Shown in pieces: positions 14,607-14,619 of a DNA stretch of 14,619 bases. Position numbers and translations under genes: made by a program. This DNA is from JBOHBN01 sp050698355. Lineage in GTDB: Bacteria > Actinomycetota > Actinomycetes > Streptosporangiales > WHST01. The stretch is from positions 1 to 14,619 of the forward strand of contig JBOHBN010000031.1 of assembly GCA_050698355.1 (NCBI GenBank), written 5' to 3'. Below the pieces are notes generated by a model that made no database searches, was not told where the DNA came from, and saw only the letters and a program-made list of their open reading frames with translations. Positions within the stretch are counted from its first letter, which is position 1; every line of letters begins with the position of its first letter.

Positions 14607-14619
14607 GGTTGTTGACGTG

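Overview
This window looks like chromosomal DNA of a high-GC actinomycete. Codons end almost always in G or C, several genes start with GTG, and many genes belong to actinobacterial families (EttA-type ABC-F, an Rv2578c-type radical SAM protein, a DtxR-type iron box, a mycobacterial-style LexA box). I cannot name the genus from sequence alone.

The left part (1-7800) is ordinary and intact. A 13-bp tandem array at the edge precedes a secreted M6 (immune inhibitor A-like) metalloprotease. A perfect hairpin separates this from ettA, which is followed 1 nt later by a hotdog thioesterase. A multi-helix leader of about 320 nt precedes a seven-helix membrane protein. A convergent siderophore-interacting flavoprotein is preceded by a near-consensus DtxR/IdeR iron box. 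Divergent from it, a radical SAM protein has a near-perfect LexA (SOS) box 8 nt before its start codon.

The middle (7994-10372) is a detoxification-type cassette on the minus strand: an FAD-dependent aromatic monooxygenase and an overlapping downstream TetR regulator. The monooxygenase starts inside a perfect palindrome with 17-bp arms. This palindrome carries a start codon and a TACCGT -10-like box at mirror-image positions on both strands, so it looks like a symmetrical, divergent, leaderless promoter-operator. The gene on its plus side is now only a frameshifted fragment resembling the C-terminus of an MFS exporter. I infer that the ancestral system was monooxygenase plus TetR facing an efflux pump.

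The right part (10183-14619) is accessory DNA with several decayed genes. It holds a DUF4177 gene that runs into antisense of the MFS remnant, an unrecognised 232-aa protein, a 56-aa membrane ORF, a VapBC toxin-antitoxin pair whose antitoxin start appears damaged, and a DUF1772 membrane protein divergent from a TetR regulator with repeated CTAG-type operators between them. It also holds a serine recombinase broken by two deletions and a premature stop, whose reading frame nevertheless stays open by chance. A strong hairpin lies near the right edge. No tRNA, rRNA, CRISPR array or complete insertion sequence was found.
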